A stretch of DNA of 64,000 nucleotides from Sphingopyxis sp. YF1 (GTDB lineage Bacteria; Pseudomonadota; Alphaproteobacteria; Sphingomonadales; Sphingomonadaceae): assembly GCF_022701295.1 (NCBI RefSeq), contig NZ_CP033204.1, positions 1,178,001 through 1,242,000 of the forward strand, in the 5' to 3' direction. The notes below the pieces were generated by a model that saw only the letters and a program-made list of their open reading frames with translations, was not told the origin of the DNA and did no database searches. Positions 18,211 through 26,660 of this stretch are shown here, piece after piece (position 1 is the stretch's first letter; the number at the start of each line of letters is the position of its first letter). The position numbers and the translations under genes are program-made.

Positions 18211-19568
18211 AACTGCGGCTCTGGCCCCGCAGTCTCGTCGGCCAGCTCGTGCTTGCCGTCGCGGCGATGCTGTTCGTTGCGCAGGCGGTCAATTATGTTC
18301 TGCTCGTCGGCGGCCAGCGGCAGCAGTCCCTCGCCAATGCCGGCGGCATGGCGGTCGCCCGGATCGTCGACGCCATCGAGCGCGAACGCCGCGACACGGT
18401 CTTTTCCGGCGATGACGAGCCGCGGCAGGCGCAGCCGACGCGGCGCCTGCCGCGGACGCAGATTCTCGATACGCAATTCGACCCGCCGCGCGGTGCCGTT
18501 CATGCCGATCCGCGGCTCGCCCAGCACGTCGCCGCGCGCCTCGGCGAGGCCGGGCTGCACGCCGAGCGGGTCGACGCCTGGGTGCTGCACGCGCGGCGCG
18601 ACGTGGTGGGTCCGCACGGTCCTGCGCGCACCGCCGTCGTCTCGGCGAAGATCGGCGGGCGGTTCGTCGTCGTCCGCACCTGGCTGCCCGCCGAAGGCAA
18701 GCGGTTGCAGGGCTTTCTCCTCTGGCAGACGCTGACGCTGTACCTGCTCATCCTTGTTCCCGTCCTGTTGATCGCGTGGCGCGCTGCGCGGCCGCTGCGC
18801 AGCCTGACGCAGGCGGTGCGCCGCGACCCGGCCGGCGAGGGGCCGCCGCTGGACGAGGAAGGGCCGTCGGACGTGCGCGACGTGATCGCCGCCTTCAACG
18901 CCTCGCGCGCCCGGATCGGCACGATGCTCGCCGACAAGGATCGCATGCTCGGCGCGGTCGGGCACGATCTGCGTACCCCGCTCGCGAGCCTGCGCGTCCG
19001 CGTCGAGGCGGTCGATGACGAGGGACTGCGCGACAAGATGGTGGCGACGATCGACGAGATGACCGCGATGCTCAGCGACATATTGGCGGTCGCGCGCAGC
19101 GGCGCGGGCAAGGAGGCGCCCGAACGCTACGATCCCGCGACGTTGCTTGCGCAACTCGGCGAGGAATATCGCGCGATGGGCAAGCCGGTTTCGGGTCCCG
19201 ACGCATTGCCCGCCCTGCCGATGCTCACCGGGCGCCCGCTGCTCGTGCGCCGCGCGCTGCGCAACCTCGTCGACAATGCGCTCGCCTATGCCGGCGACGC
19301 GACGCTGCTCGCCGAAATGCGCGGCGATGCGTTGCGGCTGGTCGTGCGCGACGCGGGGCCGGGGATCGAACCCGGGCGGATCGCCGAATTGATCGAACCC
19401 TTCGCGCGCGGCGAGGCATCGCGCAACCGTGCGACCGGCGGCGCCGGGCTGGGGCTTGCGATCGCGCATGCACTCGCGGAAGGCGAGGGCGGGCGGCTCG
19501 ATGTCAGCAACCGCGCCGATGCAAGCGGGCTCGACGCGGCGGTGGTGCTGAACGCCCGTCAGGCGTAG
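18207..19568 (+). CDS. Membrane sensor histidine kinase
   Basis: Partner of the upstream regulator. GTG 18207 overlaps the regulator stop. Two transmembrane helices (residues about 10-32 and 172-192) bracket a periplasmic sensor of about 140 residues. A short HAMP-like region leads to the H-box VGHDLRTPLASL (phospho-His253), the N-box RNLVDNALAYA, G1 DAGPGIEPG and G2 GGAGLGLAIA. Length is 453 residues. The sensor domain is rich in Arg and Pro and gives no ligand hint. The 3' end overlaps the convergent thioesterase gene by 10 bases. Confidence 0.93.
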   Translation: MKLRLWPRSLVGQLVLAVAAMLFVAQAVNYVLLVGGQRQQSLANAGGMAVARIVDAIERERRDTVFSGDDEPRQAQPTRRLPRTQILDTQFDPPRGAVHADPRLAQHVAARLGEAGLHAERVDAWVLHARRDVVGPHGPARTAVVSAKIGGRFVVVRTWLPAEGKRLQGFLLWQTLTLYLLILVPVLLIAWRAARPLRSLTQAVRRDPAGEGPPLDEEGPSDVRDVIAAFNASRARIGTMLADKDRMLGAVGHDLRTPLASLRVRVEAVDDEGLRDKMVATIDEMTAMLSDILAVARSGAGKEAPERYDPATLLAQLGEEYRAMGKPVSGPDALPALPMLTGRPLLVRRALRNLVDNALAYAGDATLLAEMRGDALRLVVRDAGPGIEPGRIAELIEPFARGEASRNRATGGAGLGLAIAHALAEGEGGRLDVSNRADASGLDAAVVLNARQA

Positions 19569-20359
19569 ATCGCGATTCCCTGGCTGCCGCTCATCACGGA
19601 CTCGCCGGCGCGGTTCCAGATCATCATGTCCTGCACCGAAAAACCGCCGCGAGCATAGGCGGTCTTCGCCGACAACAGCCACCAGCCATCGTCGGTGCGT
19701 GGCGTGCCGGTCAGCATGTTGACCGTCCAGTTCATCGAACTGATCGGCCCGAATTCGCTGAACAGCGCCATCGCCGCGGGGGGCAGCGCGTCGCCCATCG
19801 CGAGGATCGCGACCGCCGGATGGCAGGCGGGTTCCTCGACGAAGCGCACCCAGGTCAGATATTCGCCGACCTCGCTTTTCCAGTCGAAGCGCGGACCCGT
19901 CGTCGGGCGCATGTCGAAATGCCGCGTGAAGGGCGGGCGCGCCTTGTGTTCGGGAACGGGCGCCAGCGTCTCGGGGGCGGGCGCGTCGGGCATCGCCAGC
20001 CGGTCGTGGTCGATATGGCTCGCGCGATCGCCCGAAAAGGCAAAGACCGCGGCGGTGCCGAAACCCTGGTCGCTCGACACGCCGGCCTCGACGAACAGGC
20101 TCGACTTCGACTGGCGCAGCACGCGCGTTTCGACCGTGCAATCGCCGCCGACGGGGCCGACGAAGCTGATCTGTGCATAGCGCAGCGGCGTGTCGGTCGG
20201 GTGCAGCGCCATCGCCCCCGCGAGCGCGACCGCCGAGCTGATCCCGCCATAGGCGGTGCGTCCCTGCATCCAGCCCGCATCGATATGCGCGGTGGCCACG
20301 CCGTCCTCAGTGCGCAACGTTGTAAGCAGCACGTCAAGCGCGCTGGAAGAAATCGTCAT
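19559..20359 (-). CDS. Acyl-CoA thioesterase-like protein (double hotdog)
   Basis: A 266-residue protein with the two-hotdog layout of TesB-like thioesterases (4HBT_3 type). N-terminal landmarks are GWMQGRTAYGGISSAVALAGAM; the second half has GPISSMNWTVNML and DDGWWLLSAKTAYARGGFSVQDMMIWN, the typical closing strands. It would hydrolyse acyl-CoA to fatty acid and CoA. It starts 7 bases after the saccharopine-dehydrogenase-like gene, suggesting a two-gene lipid-metabolism operon. The substrate chain is unknown. Confidence 0.85.
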   Translation of the reverse strand: MTISSSALDVLLTTLRTEDGVATAHIDAGWMQGRTAYGGISSAVALAGAMALHPTDTPLRYAQISFVGPVGGDCTVETRVLRQSKSSLFVEAGVSSDQGFGTAAVFAFSGDRASHIDHDRLAMPDAPAPETLAPVPEHKARPPFTRHFDMRPTTGPRFDWKSEVGEYLTWVRFVEEPACHPAVAILAMGDALPPAAMALFSEFGPISSMNWTVNMLTGTPRTDDGWWLLSAKTAYARGGFSVQDMMIWNRAGESVMSGSQGIAIYA

Positions 20360-20366
20360 CCTGTTT

Positions 20367-21539
20367 CTATTCCTCGATTTCGAATGTCAGTCCGGCATGG
20401 GCGGTCAGCCGGTCGATCAGCGCCTCGCCGAGTAGCGCGCCCGGCGTCCATACGCCGCCTTCGCCCTTGTTCTCGAGCAGCGCCATCCCGGTTTCAGCGA
20501 GCATTTTCGACGTCGAACCATAGCCGGGGTCGCGATCGCCTTGCACGCTGGCGCGGATGCTCGTCCCGTCGGGATATTCGCCGACGAACAATATGTCGTA
20601 GAATCCGTTCTCGCGCTCCTCCTTGCTCGGCCCCTCGCCGGGCTGGAGCTTCGATTCGCCGAACGGGTTCGCCTTTGCCATTGCTTCGGCCATCGCTTTT
20701 CCGGCATCGCCGATCGTCGTCATCACCATCTCGTCATAGACAAGGTCGGAGCCCCAGCGATGACCGAGCAGGAAATTGGTGCGATGGACATTCTTGGTGT
20801 TGATCGGCGCCATCACGAAGGGCGCGGTCCAGGTTCCCGTCGCGCTGTCATATTCGGGGATCAGTCCGCTCGGCTGCGACGGCCCTTCGAAGCCGGGGGT
20901 GAGCGCGAAGGAGGATTTGAGCAGCAGCGCGAGCGACGGCTTTTTCGCGACGGCCTTCAGCGTTTCGGTCAGGCTGGCGATCGTACCCCCCGAGGCGCCG
21001 CCCTGCATCTTGCGCACGCGGCCCTTGACGCGCGGCGCGGGGGCGCCGTGGCGCTTCACCGCCTCGGCCTGGAGGAACAATACGCCGAGGTCGAACGGGA
21101 TCGAATCGAAGCCGCAGCTGAAGGTGATGCGCGCGCCCGATGCTTTCGCGGCGTCCTGATGCGCGTCGATAATTTCGCGCATCCAGCCGGGTTCGCCGCA
21201 CAGGTCGGCGTAGGCGGTGCCTGCGTTTACGCAAGCGGTGACGACGTCGCTGCCATAGAGCTGGTAGGGGCCGACGGTGGTCAGGATCACGCGCGCGCGT
21301 GCCGCCATGCGGTCGAGGCTCGCGCGATCGTCCGCGTCGGCGACGACCAGCGGCGTATCCGCGGGGGCGCCGATCAGGTCGCGCACCTCGGCGAGCTTCG
21401 CGGCGCTGCGTCCCGCCATCGCCCATCGCGGCGCATCGGCGCGCCCGGGATAATGTTGCGCCAGATATTCGGCGACGAGGCGCCCGGTAAAACCGGTCGC
21501 GCCATAGACGATGATGTCGAATTCACGCTCCGCGCCCAC
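20367..21539 (-). CDS. Saccharopine dehydrogenase-like / trans-acting enoyl reductase family protein
   Basis: A 390-residue NAD(P)-binding protein. The N-terminal Rossmann motif is YGATGFTGRLVAEYL. AGRSAAKL, the TVGPYQLYG loop and YADLCGE are characteristic of the family that includes mycobacterial trans-acting enoyl reductases and eukaryotic SCCPDH. True saccharopine dehydrogenases in lysine metabolism look different, so reduction of a lipid intermediate is more likely. The thioesterase immediately downstream supports a lipid role. Start ATG 21539; nothing lies upstream on this strand for 200 bases. Confidence 0.85.
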   Translation of the reverse strand: MGAEREFDIIVYGATGFTGRLVAEYLAQHYPGRADAPRWAMAGRSAAKLAEVRDLIGAPADTPLVVADADDRASLDRMAARARVILTTVGPYQLYGSDVVTACVNAGTAYADLCGEPGWMREIIDAHQDAAKASGARITFSCGFDSIPFDLGVLFLQAEAVKRHGAPAPRVKGRVRKMQGGASGGTIASLTETLKAVAKKPSLALLLKSSFALTPGFEGPSQPSGLIPEYDSATGTWTAPFVMAPINTKNVHRTNFLLGHRWGSDLVYDEMVMTTIGDAGKAMAEAMAKANPFGESKLQPGEGPSKEERENGFYDILFVGEYPDGTSIRASVQGDRDPGYGSTSKMLAETGMALLENKGEGGVWTPGALLGEALIDRLTAHAGLTFEIEE

Positions 21540-21604
21540 GGCCAGCCTCCCTTTACGTAAACGTCAAGTGGAGGCTAGCGCAGGCCGCGGGGATTGCCAA
21601 GCGC

Positions 21605-21778
21605 GAAGCGTCGGCGGTGCCCGAAGGGGGGGGCTCCGCCGCCACGGCGGAAGCGTCGGCGGCGCCCAAAGCGACACTCCCCCGCCGCGATGGAAGTGTC
21701 GGTGGTGCCAGAAGCGACGCTTCGCCGCCACGACGGAAGCGTCAGCGGCGCCAGAAGGGGCGCTTCGCCGCAATGATT
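21605..21778. repeat. Degenerate 43-45 bp tandem repeat, four units
   Basis: Units begin at 21605, 21650, 21693 and 21736, each opening with GAAGYGTC and containing a G/C-rich middle with a CGCC-centre. Units of 45, 43, 43 and about 43 bases differ by point changes. Each unit carries internal inverted GAAGCG...CGCTTC parts, so it can fold. The last unit overlaps the 3' end of the DoxX gene and supplies its final dozen codons. No spacers of constant length exist, so it is not a CRISPR. Confidence 0.75.
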
Positions 21779-22254
21779 GGCGCGGGGGCGGTTTCGCCAT
21801 GCCCCTCCGCGCGCGCGGCGCGCAATTCGGCTTCGGCCGCGCGCGTTTCGGCCTCGTGTCTGGCGATTTCGTCGCGGCGCCGCTGGCGCAGTGCATCGTA
21901 GCTCCAGCGCGTATGGCCGTAGCCGAAGAGGCAGAGCAGCCCGCCGGCGATCGCGAGATTCTTCATCGCCGCCATCGCCTGCACCGGATCGGTGAACTCG
22001 CGGTGGAAGAAGAGGATGGTCGCGAGCACGAAACCCGCGAGCAGGATCGCGAACAGCCGCGTCGCGATGCCCAGCGCGATGCACACGCCGGCGACCAGTT
22101 CGAACAGGCCGGTCGGGATCGCCAGCCCGGCGGGCAGGCCGGCGGCGGCGATCATGGCATTGGTGTCGGTGACGTGGATCAGCTTGTTGATCCCCGACAC
22201 GACAAAGATCAGGGCGATGAACAAGCGTCCGAGAAAGACGGCGATCATGGACAT
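21742..22254 (-). CDS. DoxX family membrane protein
   Basis: The start at 22254 (MSMIAVFLGRLF) has GGAGGA upstream; the frame is open further but without membrane character. Four hydrophobic helices span residues 3-130, with the DoxX landmarks RLFIALIFVVSGINKL and LFELVAGVCIALG. A basic/acidic helix (RQRRRDEIARHEAETRAAE) forms a cytosolic tail, and the last residues (AKRPFWRR) are read from the tandem repeat array, suggesting that the C-terminus was altered by repeat expansion. DoxX proteins are linked to oxidoreductase or thiosulfate/redox modules; the exact role is unclear. Confidence 0.88.
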   Translation of the reverse strand: MSMIAVFLGRLFIALIFVVSGINKLIHVTDTNAMIAAAGLPAGLAIPTGLFELVAGVCIALGIATRLFAILLAGFVLATILFFHREFTDPVQAMAAMKNLAIAGGLLCLFGYGHTRWSYDALRQRRRDEIARHEAETRAAEAELRAARAEGHGETAPAPIIAAKRPFWRR

Positions 22255-22363
22255 GGCGAATCCTCCGCTGCGTGCCCCGGCCGCTTGTCGATCAGGACGC
22301 GCGGGAGTGCGGGAGGGTTCCGCTACAGGAGTGGGACCGGCGCAGCGCGCGACGTTCGCGCAC

Positions 22364-22399
22364 GAAGAAAAACGCGCGAACCGAATCAAGTTCGCGCGT
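22364..22399 (-). terminator. Rho-independent terminator (minus strand)
   Basis: ACGCGCGAAC and GTTCGCGCGT form a 10-bp perfect stem around an 8-base loop. On the minus strand the stem is followed by TTTTTCTTC. It lies 25 bases after the 51-residue peptide gene and would end the UPF0262-GH25-cdd-dcd-peptide transcript. Confidence 0.75.
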
Positions 22400-22423
22400 C
22401 AAAACCTTGAAATTTCTGCTTTA

Positions 22424-22579
22424 TTACGAAAGATCGTAGGTCGCGTCGTCCTGATCGTTCGCGGTGCCGCCGCCTCCGCGCGTCCGGCGCGCGGGAATCA
22501 CCGACCGCACGCTCGGCGTGCTCCAGCTCTTGCTCGCGGTCTTCGTCTCGTTGCCGCGACGCCCCTCATTCTTGGTCAT
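22424..22579 (-). CDS. 51-residue peptide of unknown function, W-x2-P-x-V motif
   Basis: ATG 22579 follows AAGGGTGAG. The peptide is polar: an Asn/Glu/Lys/Arg N-terminal half, then SWSTPSV, a basic RRTRGGGG stretch and the acidic end NDQDDATYDLS. The layout (W..P.V, a glycine cluster, a short acidic tail ending in S) resembles short RiPP-type precursor peptides of sphingomonads, but no maturation enzyme is in the window. It lies 73 bases after dcd on the same strand and is closed by a good terminator, which supports expression. It is long for a chance frame with both signals, but not proven. Confidence 0.5.
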   Translation of the reverse strand: MTKNEGRRGNETKTASKSWSTPSVRSVIPARRTRGGGGTANDQDDATYDLS

Positions 22580-22652
22580 TTTCTCACCCTTCCCAGTAGA
22601 AGAGGGCATGTTGGAACATGGTGACGGCGCCGTCAACCTTTGGGCGGCCGCG

Positions 22653-23207
22653 CTACAGCTTGGGGAGCGTCACCCCCTGCTGGCCCATATATTTGCCGGC
22701 GCGGTCGGCGTAGCTGGTCTCGCACGGCTCATTGCCCTGGAGGAACAGGAATTGGCACGCGCCCTCATTGGCATAGATTTTCGCGGGCAGCGGCGTGGTG
22801 TTCGAAAACTCCAGCGTCACATGACCTTCCCAGCCGGGTTCGAGCGGGGTGACGTTGACGATGATGCCGCAGCGCGCATAGGTCGACTTGCCGAGGCAGA
22901 TGACCAGAACGTCGCGCGGAATGCGGAAATATTCGACCGTCCGGGCGAGCGCGAAGCTGTTCGGCGGAATGATGCACACGTCGGTTTCGCGGTCGACGAA
23001 ATTCTTCGGATCGAAGGCCTTCGGATCGACGGTGGTGCTGTCGATGTTGGTGAAGATCTTGAACTCGGGCGCGACGCGCGCGTCATAGCCGTAGGAGGAG
23101 AGGCCGTAGCTGATGCAGCCGTCGCGGCGCTGCGCCTCGACAAAAGGTTCAATCATGCCCTGGTTGAGAGCGGCGTCGCGAATCCACTTGTCGGAAAGTA
23201 TGGCCAT
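22653..23207 (-). CDS. dcd: dCTP deaminase
   Basis: Deaminates dCTP to dUTP, the first step to dTMP in this pathway. The 184-residue length is exactly typical. Conserved blocks are SDKWI at the start, [15 protein letters not shown], the nucleotide-binding [21 protein letters not shown] (split at the catalytic-Glu strand HVTLEFSN), and the tail [19 protein letters not shown]. It follows cdd by 38 bases, so the operon joins two pyrimidine deaminases. Confidence 0.96.
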   Translation of the reverse strand: MAILSDKWIRDAALNQGMIEPFVEAQRRDGCISYGLSSYGYDARVAPEFKIFTNIDSTTVDPKAFDPKNFVDRETDVCIIPPNSFALARTVEYFRIPRDVLVICLGKSTYARCGIIVNVTPLEPGWEGHVTLEFSNTTPLPAKIYANEGACQFLFLQGNEPCETSYADRAGKYMGQQGVTLPKL

Positions 23208-23245
23208 GGCGCTGTCTTGTCGGGGCGGCGCGCGTTGCGCAAGGG

Positions 23246-23701
23246 TCAGTCGGCGATCAGGCCCAGGTCCTTGGGGCCGAAGCTGTGCGGCAGCAGTTCG
23301 CTGAGTTTGTAGCTCGCGACCGTGCGGCCGTCGCCCGACGCACAATGCACCGCAATGTCGGTTTTCGATCGCTCGGCCGCCTCGTTCAAAATCTGGCGGC
23401 AACGCCCGCACGGATGCACCGCGTCGCTGCCGGCCAGCCCGTCGTCCCCGGGGCGCCCGCCGACGATCGCGACCGCGACGAGCCGGTCGATCCATCCCTC
23501 GTTCGCGATTTTGGCGACAGCGGCGGTCTCGGCGCAGAGCGTCAGCCCATAGCTCGCATTCTCGACGTTCGCGCCGGTGACGACGCTGTCGTCGTCGAGC
23601 AGCAGCGCGGCGCCGACATGAAAGCCCGAATAGGGGGCGTAGGCGCGCGTCGCGGCGTCGCGCGCCGCCTCGATCAGCGCGTCGCGCAGTTCGTCGGTCA
23701 T
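23246..23701 (-). CDS. cdd: Cytidine deaminase
   Basis: Deaminates (deoxy)cytidine for pyrimidine salvage. The 151-residue zinc enzyme has the catalytic CAETAAV (Cys and Glu) and the zinc ligands in HPCGRCRQ. Substrate residues lie in [10 protein letters not shown]. The start ATG overlaps the GH25 stop as ATGA. This is the small homotetrameric form of the enzyme. Confidence 0.95.
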   Translation of the reverse strand: MTDELRDALIEAARDAATRAYAPYSGFHVGAALLLDDDSVVTGANVENASYGLTLCAETAAVAKIANEGWIDRLVAVAIVGGRPGDDGLAGSDAVHPCGRCRQILNEAAERSKTDIAVHCASGDGRTVASYKLSELLPHSFGPKDLGLIAD

Positions 23702-24450
23702 TTGATGTCTCCGTCGGGGCGCACGACGTTCCACCCGATCGTGCCGTCGGCGCCCGAAATCCGCATATAATCGTTGGCCTGCCACATCGCCCAGGGGTGC
23801 GCGCCATAATCGGGGGCAAAAAAGTCGCGGCGCAGCCAGGCGGTGCGCGCGATTCCGCGCGTGACCTGGTAATCGGCCTCGAAGGCGGGGCTGGGCGCGA
23901 CCATGCTCGGCTTGCCCATATGCGCCTCGATCTGCGCAAGGAAGGTCGCCAGTTCGGACAACAGCAGCGCGCGCGTCGGCCGGTCGGGGCAGCGATCGTT
24001 GTAATCGAGCCAGACCGCGGCGGGCAGCGTGTCGGCGCGCCGCGGCACGTGGCGGATGAAATTGGCCGCCTGGTCGGTCGCGAGCCGGCAGAGGTCGTAG
24101 CGGTGGATCGCACCGGTTTGCACCCCGACCTCGCGCGCGGCGCGAATATTGCGCGCGAACATCGGGTCGACGCGCGCGGCGCCGTCGGTCGCGACGATAT
24201 AGGCGAAATCGGCGCCCGCGGCCTTGACCGATCCCCACTGGACCTGGCCGTTGCGCGCGTCGATCGTCGCGCCTTGCCAGGGATATTGATCGCGCGACGG
24301 CGCCCATCGCGCCGCCCACCACAGGGTGAGGCCGATCGCGAGCAGGATCAGCAGCACCGCGGCACCGATCCGGCGCAGCCAGCGCAGCAGCGCCGCCCGC
24401 CACGCCGGGACCGCAGTTCCGGTCCGGTTTCCGATTGCCCCCGCCGCCAT
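23698..24450 (-). CDS. Glycoside hydrolase family 25 (lysozyme-like), membrane-anchored
   Basis: A 250-residue protein with an N-terminal transmembrane helix (about residues 27-46, [13 protein letters not shown]) and an exported GH25 domain. Family marks are [26 protein letters not shown], the YDLCR strand, VWLDYND (usual acidic catalytic pair region) and MWQANDY near the end. GH25 enzymes cleave the MurNAc-GlcNAc bond of peptidoglycan. The first Asp of the usual D-x-S/Y motif is retained (TIDARN). Its place inside a nucleotide-salvage operon (overlap with cdd, 2-base gap to UPF0262) is unusual. Confidence 0.88.
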   Translation of the reverse strand: MAAGAIGNRTGTAVPAWRAALLRWLRRIGAAVLLILLAIGLTLWWAARWAPSRDQYPWQGATIDARNGQVQWGSVKAAGADFAYIVATDGAARVDPMFARNIRAAREVGVQTGAIHRYDLCRLATDQAANFIRHVPRRADTLPAAVWLDYNDRCPDRPTRALLLSELATFLAQIEAHMGKPSMVAPSPAFEADYQVTRGIARTAWLRRDFFAPDYGAHPWAMWQANDYMRISGADGTIGWNVVRPDGDIK

Positions 24451-24452
24451 CG

Positions 24453-24950
24453 TCAGCCCTTGATGTGCAGCACGCAGATCAGCGTGAACAGCCGCCGTGC
24501 GGTGTCGAAATCAACCGCAATCTTGCCGTCGAGCCGGTCCATCAGCATCTCGGCGGCTTCGTTGTGCAGCCCGCGGCGCGCCATGTCGACGGTCTCGATC
24601 TGCTGCGCGGTCGAGGTCTTGATCGCCTGGTAATAGCTGTCGCAGATCGCGAAATAGTCGCGGATCGGACGGCGGAAGCGGCCGAGGCCGAGGATGATCG
24701 CTTCGAGCGGCGAACCGTCTTCGCGGCTGATTTCAAAGATCAACCGGCCGTCCTCGACACGCAGCATCAGGCGGTAGGGGCCGGCATAGCCGTCGGGGTG
24801 GCCGCGCTGCGGCACGAACTTGTTGTCCTCGATCAGGTCGAAGATCGCGACGCGCCGTTCCTGCTCCACATCGGGATTGCGCCAGACGATCGAGCCCTCG
24901 TCGAGCTCGACCGAAATGATGCGCTGTTTGGAAGGGTCGGCGTCGGTCAT
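24453..24950 (-). CDS. UPF0262 family protein
   Basis: A 165-residue member of a family nearly confined to alphaproteobacteria, with the conserved blocks ISVELDE, RLMLRVEDGRLIFEI and DYFAICDSYYQAI, and the late helix GLHNEAAEMLMDRL. No function is known. It is the first gene of the minus-strand operon UPF0262-GH25-cdd-dcd, and divergent from dnaB across 131 bases. Confidence 0.9.
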   Translation of the reverse strand: MTDADPSKQRIISVELDEGSIVWRNPDVEQERRVAIFDLIEDNKFVPQRGHPDGYAGPYRLMLRVEDGRLIFEISREDGSPLEAIILGLGRFRRPIRDYFAICDSYYQAIKTSTAQQIETVDMARRGLHNEAAEMLMDRLDGKIAVDFDTARRLFTLICVLHIKG

Positions 24951-24998
24951 GGTCGGAACGCTTCTACTTGGCGCGCCGCGAAGGGCAAGGGGCGCGAC

Positions 24999-25007
24999 TT
25001 ATTCACA
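24999..25007 (+). promoter_or_regulatory. DnaA-box-like site upstream of dnaB
   Basis: TTATTCACA matches the DnaA box consensus TTATNCACA exactly, and a related ATTCCACAG follows 3 bases later in an AT-rich patch (TTATGATATG) that is striking against the GC-rich background. It lies 75 bases before the dnaB start and may put the helicase gene (or the divergent UPF0262 operon) under DnaA control. A single perfect box can be chance. Confidence 0.4.
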
Positions 25008-25081
25008 GCATTCCACAGTTATGATATGCTCGGCGATATCGTCGGTTGCGTCGCTTCGAGCCTCGACGCATGAAGGTCGCC

Positions 25082-26593
25082 ATGCCCGAGCTAGCCTTGT
25101 TTCCCGCCCCGGTGTCGTCCGGGGACGACCGTCAATTGCCCCGCAATATCGAGGCCGAGGCCGCGTTCCTCGGCGCGATCCTGATCGACAACCGAGTCGT
25201 CGAGGACCTGCCGGTCCAGCTTCATCCCGATCATTTTTTCGAACCGCTTCACGGCCGCATCTTTCAGCAGACGATGGCGCTGATCGAGCGCAACAGCATC
25301 GCGACGCCCGTGACGCTCAAGCCCTTCTTCGAGGCCGACGAGGCGATGAAGGCGGTCGGCGGGGTCGGTTATCTTGCGCAGCTGACCGGCAGCGGGGCAG
25401 GGCTGATCGGCGCGCGCGACTTCGCGCAGCAGATTTACGACCTCGCGCTGCTGCGCGAGCTCGTCGGCGTCGGGCGCACGCTTGTCGACAGCGCGCTCGA
25501 CACGAGCGAGAGCGTCGACCCGCAGGCACAGATCGAGGAGGCCGAAACCGCGCTCTATCGCGTCGCGGGCGGCGAGGCCGAGATGGGGTCGGTCAAGAAT
25601 TTCAGCCAGGCGAGCCTCGTGGCGTTGCAGGCGGCGGAACGCGCGCTCAATTCGGGCGGTCATCTGTCGGGGATCACCACCGGGATCGCCAGCATGAACG
25701 CCAAGATCGGCGGCATGCACAATTCGGACTTGATGATCCTCGCCGGGCGTCCGGGCATGGGCAAGACGTCGCTGGCGACGAACATCGCCTATAATGCCGC
25801 CGAACGCTGGCGCCGCGACGAAGAGGACGGCATCCCGGCCGAGAAGAATATGGGCGCGAAGGTCGCCTTCTTCAGCCTCGAAATGTCGGCCGACCAGCTT
25901 GCGACGCGCGTGCTTGCCGAACAGTCGGGGGTGTCGGGCGAGGCGCTGCGCATGGGCAAGATCAGCAAGGAGCAGTTCCAGCAACTGAGCCGCGCCGCGC
26001 AGGCGCTCCAGACGCTGCCTTTGTTCATCGACGACACGCCGGGGCTGACGATCGCGGGCCTGCGCACCCGCGCGCGCCGTCTCCAGCGCCGCCATGGCAT
26101 CGGCTTCATCATCGTCGACTATCTCCAGCTGTTGCAGGGGTCGTCGAAGAGCGGCGACAACCGCGTTCAGGAAATTTCGGAAATTTCCCGTGGATTGAAG
26201 ACTTTGGCAAAGGAACTTCATGTTCCCGTGATGGCGCTGTCGCAGCTCAGCCGTCAGGTCGAAAGCCGCGAGGACAAGCGTCCGCAGCTCTCCGACCTTC
26301 GCGAATCGGGTTCGATCGAACAGGACGCCGACATGGTGCTCTTCGTGTTTCGCGAGGATTATTATGTCGCCGCGCGCGAGCCCAAGCGCCCGGTCGAGGG
26401 CGACGACGTCAAGATCCACGCCCAGCACGAGGAATGGGCGGCCGAAATGGAGCGCGTCTTCGGGCTTGCCGAAGTCATCGTCGCCAAATCGCGTCACGGC
26501 TCGACCGGCAAGGTGCGCCTGCACTTCGAGGCGAAGACGACGAAGTTCAGCGACCTCGCCGACGACAGCATGGCGTATGAGGATTATGAGTAG
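25082..26593 (+). CDS. dnaB: Replicative DNA helicase DnaB
   Basis: Hexameric 5'-3' helicase that unwinds the fork and loads primase. The N-terminal DnaB domain begins LPRNIEAEAAFLGAIL. The RecA-like motor has Walker A GRPGMGKTSLA near residue 225, FFSLEMSADQLATR, Walker B IIVDYLQLL, and the LSQLSRQVESRED...LSDLRESGSIEQDAD block. I chose ATG 25082 because GAAGG lies five bases before it; the ATG at 25070 lacks a ribosome site. At 503 residues the length is normal. The last motif, VAKSRHGSTGKV, is intact. Confidence 0.97.
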   Translation: MPELALFPAPVSSGDDRQLPRNIEAEAAFLGAILIDNRVVEDLPVQLHPDHFFEPLHGRIFQQTMALIERNSIATPVTLKPFFEADEAMKAVGGVGYLAQLTGSGAGLIGARDFAQQIYDLALLRELVGVGRTLVDSALDTSESVDPQAQIEEAETALYRVAGGEAEMGSVKNFSQASLVALQAAERALNSGGHLSGITTGIASMNAKIGGMHNSDLMILAGRPGMGKTSLATNIAYNAAERWRRDEEDGIPAEKNMGAKVAFFSLEMSADQLATRVLAEQSGVSGEALRMGKISKEQFQQLSRAAQALQTLPLFIDDTPGLTIAGLRTRARRLQRRHGIGFIIVDYLQLLQGSSKSGDNRVQEISEISRGLKTLAKELHVPVMALSQLSRQVESREDKRPQLSDLRESGSIEQDADMVLFVFREDYYVAAREPKRPVEGDDVKIHAQHEEWAAEMERVFGLAEVIVAKSRHGSTGKVRLHFEAKTTKFSDLADDSMAYEDYE

Positions 26594-26607
26594 GTCGATC
26601 GCCAACA

Positions 26608-26632
26608 CGTCATCCCAGCGAAAGCTGGGATC
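26608..26632. repeat. REP-like hairpin left of GIY-YIG gene
   Basis: ATCCCAGC-GAAA-GCTGGGAT within CGTCATCCC context, 15 bases after the dnaB stop. The CGTCAT(T/C)CC...GCGAAAGC pattern is a widespread sphingomonad REP type. A sister hairpin lies at 27006-27025. Confidence 0.7.
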
Positions 26633-26660
26633 GTTTGCGGTTTAGAGCGGCACGTACTGC

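Noticed and set aside
21605..21778. CRISPR-like array
   Set aside because: Four contiguous degenerate units with no constant-length unique spacers, and no cas genes nearby.
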